DNA of 64,000 nucleotides from DAINRZ01 sp964634885. GTDB lineage: Bacteria; Bacteroidota; Ignavibacteria; Kapaibacteriales; UBA2268. Location of the stretch: the NCBI GenBank assembly GCA_964634885.1, contig CAZWLN010000010.1, forward strand, positions 1-64,000, given 5' to 3'. Numbering within the stretch: position 1 is the stretch's first letter; every line of letters starts with the position of its first letter. The notes below the pieces were generated by a model that saw only the letters and a program-made list of their open reading frames with translations, made no database searches and was not told the origin of the DNA. This document shows positions 60,571 to 64,000 of this stretch, one piece after another. The translations under genes and the position numbers were made by a program.

Positions 60571-61632
60571 ATGTATAAAAAAATCCTTGTTTTGTTATTG
60601 CTTTTCATATCAACCACAAGCCTGTTTACCAGCGAATTTAAATTCTACGGCATGGGCCAGACATGGATTACCTATGAGCAGACAGAACCGGTCCCGGGTC
60701 TTCCCGGTGTGCCCGACGAAAATTCCGGTTTCAGGATCCGCCGGGCAATAGTAGGTATGCGCTCGACGATAAGCGATGTCTTTTCCTATACATTCAACCT
60801 CGAATTTGCATACAAGGATTCTCCTGCCCTTGACATATTCCTTAACGGAGCCTTTGACAAATTGTTCAATGTGCGTCTTGGGCAGTTCATTCCCGGTGTA
60901 CAGGTTAAGGAGGCAACAATCGTCCCAACCGAACTTGCATTCTATGAATATTCCGACCTGGCGCTCAACACTGCTGCCTATTCGGGATTTTCGGCTTTGA
61001 GGGATGTAGGGCTGGAATTCTACGGCAGTAACGACCTGTTCAAATACTCTGCCTATTACGGTAACGGTACCGGCAGGTTCAATTTCAACAATTCAAGCCA
61101 ATACATCAAAAACAGGAAGCCGGGGGACGGTGTCTATGGCCTAAGGCTCGATTTCTTCCCTGCCGAGGGACTGCGGATTGGCGGGCACTTCAACATTAAC
61201 AGCCAGGACAGCGTTGTTTTCGACAAGAGCATCGTTAACTATGACCGCTATACCTATTCGCTCGGTTTTGGCATCAATGATTTCCTCATGAAAGACCTCT
61301 ACGGTGAAATGGACTATGTCGGAGGCGAAGTGAAAGACAGCACCATCAACTCTACGGCTTTTACCTATCGGGGCTGGCAGGTAACACTTGGATACAGAAT
61401 ACTGAAGGAACTGCACGCCTTAGGCCGCTATGAAACCTGTTACACAGAAAACAGGTATATACAGGGAACAGGGCATGAGCTGACCAACCACCGCTATGTT
61501 GTGGGCCTGAGTTGGTTCTGGTTCAAAGACAATGTCGATATAGTTAAAGTTGCCCTGAATTACCATATTAAAAATGAAAGCCCCGACAAGCACAACAACG
61601 TAGTAGCACTGCTTGTCCAGGCTAAGTTCTGA
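60571..61632 (+). CDS. Porin (OprO/P-like phosphate-selective porin family)
   Basis: 353 aa. Signal peptide MYKKILVLLLLFISTTSLFTS. The body has OprO/P-family features: an RRAIVGMRSTISDVFSYTFNLEFAYKDSPALDIFLNG segment, VRLGQFIPGVQVKEATIVPTELAFYEYSD, GLEFYGSNDLFKYSAYYGNGTGRFNFN and a terminal aromatic strand ending LLVQAKF. Barrel in the outer membrane for uptake of anionic or other small solutes; the selectivity is not readable. Monocistronic, convergent with the adenine deaminase gene with only 4 nt between. Confidence 0.85.
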   Translation: MYKKILVLLLLFISTTSLFTSEFKFYGMGQTWITYEQTEPVPGLPGVPDENSGFRIRRAIVGMRSTISDVFSYTFNLEFAYKDSPALDIFLNGAFDKLFNVRLGQFIPGVQVKEATIVPTELAFYEYSDLALNTAAYSGFSALRDVGLEFYGSNDLFKYSAYYGNGTGRFNFNNSSQYIKNRKPGDGVYGLRLDFFPAEGLRIGGHFNINSQDSVVFDKSIVNYDRYTYSLGFGINDFLMKDLYGEMDYVGGEVKDSTINSTAFTYRGWQVTLGYRILKELHALGRYETCYTENRYIQGTGHELTNHRYVVGLSWFWFKDNVDIVKVALNYHIKNESPDKHNNVVALLVQAKF

Positions 61633-61636
61633 CGAT

Positions 61637-63271
61637 TTACACTTCCAGTTCAGTGAAACAGAAACTTTCACCGTCGAAAAGGCCTTTGTCGCTCAGCTTG
61701 AGTTTGGGAATTACAAGCAGTGACATGAATGATAATGTCATGAACGGTGCGTGCAGCGTCGAACCGAGAGAACCGGCCTCGAGGCTGAGTTCTGCGTATT
61801 TAAGCGCTGTTTCGTAACCGTCCGCAGAACTCATCAATCCCGCAACCGGAAGAGGCAGGATGTCTGTCTTGCCGTTCAGGGAAACTGCAATTCCGCCCTT
61901 CGATTCGATTACGGCATTGACTGCTGTGCAGATGTCGTTGTCGCTTGTACCGACCGAGACAATGTTGTGGGAGTCGTGTGCAATGCTCGAAGCAATCGCT
62001 CCGCGTTTCAGTCCGAAGTTTTTAATAAATCCGACCGACGGACGGTTTGGTTCATAACGGTTTATTACTACTATTTTCAGAATATCCCTTTCGGTGTCGC
62101 TGACGATGAAGCCGTTTTCCACCCTGGGTTCAAGCAGTAATTTATTAGTCAGGAGTTCGCCGTCGATGGCTTCGATTACCCTGATCTTTCCGTTCTTTGT
62201 GCGTTTAACAGCAATGTCTTCCGGCGCAATCGGTAAAGCGCTGAAATGATTGGGTTTCGATTTGACGGTTTCGTTGATGAGGGGCCTGCCGTTTTCGGCA
62301 GTGTGCTCACCGCCTGTAAAAGTATTGAGCACCCTGAAGTCTTTAAGGTTGTTAACTACGATGATGTCGGCAGGGTCTCCCACCCGAAGCAGTCCGGTGT
62401 CCAGGTTGTAATGCCTGACGGGGTTAAGGACGGCAGCTTTCAGTACATTGAAAAGCCTGTGCCCTTTTGCCACCGAACGCCGCACAAGGTCGTTGATGTG
62501 TCCCCTGACGAGGTCGTCGGGGTGTTTGTCGTCGCTGCAGAGCATACACATGTCAGGATGGCTGTCGATCAGCCCGGAAAGCGCTTCGAAGTTTTTAGCA
62601 GCAGAGCCTTCGCGAATTAGTATCTTCATCCCGCAGGCAATTTTCTCAAGAGCCTCGTCGAGTGTTGTACATTCATGGTCAGTAGTGATTCCGCAGGCTG
62701 CGTATTTTTTCAGGTCGTCGCCTCTGAGTCCCGGTGCGTGGCCGTCGATGGGCCTGCCTGATGAGCGGGCTAACTGCAGTTTGGCCATTACGTCGGGATC
62801 GCTGAACAATACCCCCGGGAAGTTCATCATTTCACTGAGGTAACGAATGTCAGCCGACTGCATCAACGACTCGAGGCCGGCAACGGTAATCGTTGCTCCT
62901 GAAGTTTCGAAGCCTGTGGCCGGCACACACGAAGGAGCGCCGAAGTAGAACCTGAATGGTGTTTGCCTGCCGTCTTCAATCATGAAGTTGACGCCGTCGA
63001 TGCCCAGTACATTGGCAATTTCGTGCGGGTCTGAAACAGCAGCCACCGTGCCGTGTACCGATGCAAGGCGTGCAAACTCGGAAGGCGCCATCATGGAGCT
63101 TTCAATATGCACGTGGGCGTCGATGAAGCCGGGCATTATGCAGGTATCGTACTTTGCTTCCGGTTCGCTGTCGATGGCAGCGATACGTCCATTCTCAACG
63201 GTAATTGTTCCCGGAAAGATGTTTTCATTGATAATATCAACAATATTCCCGGAAATGGAAAATGAATTCAT
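61637..63271 (-). CDS. ade: Adenine deaminase
   Basis: 544 aa, normal length. Amidohydrolase of the Ade type, converting adenine to hypoxanthine and ammonia. Signatures: MPGFIDAHVHIESSMMAPSEFARLA (metal-binding HVH), SDPHEIANVLG, GHAPGLRGDDLKKYAACGITTDHE, LCSDDKHPDDLVRGHINDLVRR, ADIIVVNNLKDFRV, IASSIAHDSHNIVSVGTSD. The ATG at 63271 begins MNSFSISGNIVDI. Followed by a tight convergent end with the porin. The next gene upstream on the same strand (RsmI-like) is 22 nt away, so they may be co-transcribed. Confidence 0.94.
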   Translation of the reverse strand: MNSFSISGNIVDIINENIFPGTITVENGRIAAIDSEPEAKYDTCIMPGFIDAHVHIESSMMAPSEFARLASVHGTVAAVSDPHEIANVLGIDGVNFMIEDGRQTPFRFYFGAPSCVPATGFETSGATITVAGLESLMQSADIRYLSEMMNFPGVLFSDPDVMAKLQLARSSGRPIDGHAPGLRGDDLKKYAACGITTDHECTTLDEALEKIACGMKILIREGSAAKNFEALSGLIDSHPDMCMLCSDDKHPDDLVRGHINDLVRRSVAKGHRLFNVLKAAVLNPVRHYNLDTGLLRVGDPADIIVVNNLKDFRVLNTFTGGEHTAENGRPLINETVKSKPNHFSALPIAPEDIAVKRTKNGKIRVIEAIDGELLTNKLLLEPRVENGFIVSDTERDILKIVVINRYEPNRPSVGFIKNFGLKRGAIASSIAHDSHNIVSVGTSDNDICTAVNAVIESKGGIAVSLNGKTDILPLPVAGLMSSADGYETALKYAELSLEAGSLGSTLHAPFMTLSFMSLLVIPKLKLSDKGLFDGESFCFTELEV

Positions 63272-63293
63272 TGCTGCGTCTCCTGGTTAATTC

Positions 63294-64000
63294 TCACTCA
63301 CCCTGTTTCTGGTTGCCGCCCTGTTTCTTTTTACCGAAACCGCCTTTGCCTCCTCCGGGCCTGTCGCCGCCGAAGCGTTTACGGTTGTCGCCCTGCCTGC
63401 CGCCGTGTTTATCATCGAAATTTCTTTTCTTGAACTTGCCGCCGCCCTGGCCTTCGTTCTTCCCCTGTTTCCATGCAGGTTTGAATCCTTCTCTTCTATC
63501 CGGCCTTCTTCCCTCGGGCTTTCTGTCGCTGTCTCTATGTGTTACGAAATCGTGAACCATCTCGTCTTTGTTGCCGTAGCGGTTTTCAACGGGCATTTCT
63601 TCAGGTTTGTTTTCATTGCGCCTGGGAAAATATTCATCTTCGTTACGGTCCATATAGTGTTTTTCGAATTTTCTTTCACGCGGCTGCTCATGCCTGCTGC
63701 TGTCGCGTGAAGTCTTCCTGTCGCCGCCGGCGCCCTGGAAGATGATTACGAATTCACCTTTGAATTTCAGGTCTTTGAATTTGAGGTATAGTTCTGAGAA
63801 AGTACCGTAATGGTTGGTTTCATAGCCCAATGTGAGGTTGCAGGCCAGGTAGGCCGGCCGGTCAGGCATCAGACGGGCGGCAGCTTCCAACAAGGGCATA
63901 AGCCTGTAAGGCGTTTCGAAGACAATCACTGTCCTGTTCTCGTGGCTCAGCTGTTTCAGCTCGGCAATGCGTACTTCTTTGTCGCGGTTAAGGAAACCGG
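63294..64000 (-). CDS. RsmI-like SAM-dependent methyltransferase with long basic Gly-rich tail (partial, 5' end off the window)
   Basis: At least 235 aa; the N-terminus lies beyond 64000, because the frame is open to the edge. The visible part begins GFLNRDKEVRIAELKQLSHENRT and VIVFETPYRLMPLLEAAARLMPDRPAYLACNLTLGYETNHYGTF, matching the C-terminal half of the tetrapyrrole-methylase/RsmI paralogue found in Bacteroidota, closing with LKFKGEFVIIFQG. After that comes a ~140-residue tail rich in Lys, Arg, Gly, Asp, Glu and Gln (repeats such as GGR, KFKKR, GGDRPGGGKGG), predicted disordered and probably RNA- or ribosome-binding. A canonical rsmI is elsewhere in the window (42401-43099). Internal GTG at 63929 is not the native start. 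Confidence 0.8.
   Translation of the reverse strand, partial: GFLNRDKEVRIAELKQLSHENRTVIVFETPYRLMPLLEAAARLMPDRPAYLACNLTLGYETNHYGTFSELYLKFKDLKFKGEFVIIFQGAGGDRKTSRDSSRHEQPRERKFEKHYMDRNEDEYFPRRNENKPEEMPVENRYGNKDEMVHDFVTHRDSDRKPEGRRPDRREGFKPAWKQGKNEGQGGGKFKKRNFDDKHGGRQGDNRKRFGGDRPGGGKGGFGKKKQGGNQKQGE

Overview
The window looks like a Bacteroidota-type (FCB group) chromosome, probably a metagenome-assembled scaffold. Evidence: type IX secretion (T9SS) C-terminal sorting domains at 27807-29102 and 55254-56051, Bacteroidota-style promoters (TTG, about 20 nt, TAnnTTTG) at 876-906, 2688-2718 and 57147-57177, ECF sigma factors, many lipoproteins and outer-membrane barrels, and leucine and histidine catabolism. 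A run of exactly 100 N (42223-42322) inside a tandem repeat is a scaffold gap. The genus cannot be named from the sequence alone.

Layout. 1-4930: a gene-end minisatellite, a small secreted protein, a TMTC-like membrane protein with TPRs, tRNA-Asn, then an AT-rich islet of small secreted proteins. 4933-13066: a minus-strand signalling cluster (two REC-histidine kinases, a 1198-aa hybrid kinase, a small PstS-like binding protein, an outer-membrane barrel) with no DNA-binding output gene. 13548-16061: thpR and an AAA ATPase whose gene is bracketed by four near-identical 15-bp palindromes. 16087-25176: a PEP/pyruvate-binding-domain protein, then a five-gene redox cluster (Cys-rich mini-protein, NuoE-like, NuoF-GltD fusion, HoxU-like Fe-S protein, glutamate-synthase-like FMN protein) that resembles an electron-bifurcating oxidoreductase. 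25528-31687: ECF sigma factor, membrane partner, a T9SS propeller protein, and two tandem secreted paralogues built of three copies of one unrecognised domain. 32262-41291: pyruvate kinase, REC-HDOD protein, SdiA-regulated-like lipoprotein, barrel, prfB with a programmed frameshift, an AAA-TPR protein, and an FKBP lipoprotein. 41560-45068: composite repeats, rsmI, tadA, another gene-end minisatellite, and an aminotransferase. 45214-52140: a lipoprotein, a HepT-like protein, acyl-CoA dehydrogenase and the methylcrotonyl-CoA carboxylase pathway. 52217-64000: a degenerate REC/HD-GYP protein, a VWA-OmpA/T9SS/outer-membrane operon, hutU, ECF sigma factor, porin, adenine deaminase, and an RsmI-like methyltransferase with a long basic tail that runs off the right edge.

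How the genes work together. The metabolic genes point to an amino-acid-degrading heterotroph: MCC, methylglutaconyl-CoA hydratase, an acyl-CoA dehydrogenase, urocanase and an aminotransferase. The redox cluster would couple NAD(P)H pools through flavin and Fe-S centres to a GltB-like FMN site whose substrate is unknown. The points most worth a second look are that redox cluster, the palindrome-bracketed ATPase gene, the triplicated secreted-domain family with its shared 138-bp 5' segment, and repeats whose fixed end supplies the stop codons of neighbouring genes.
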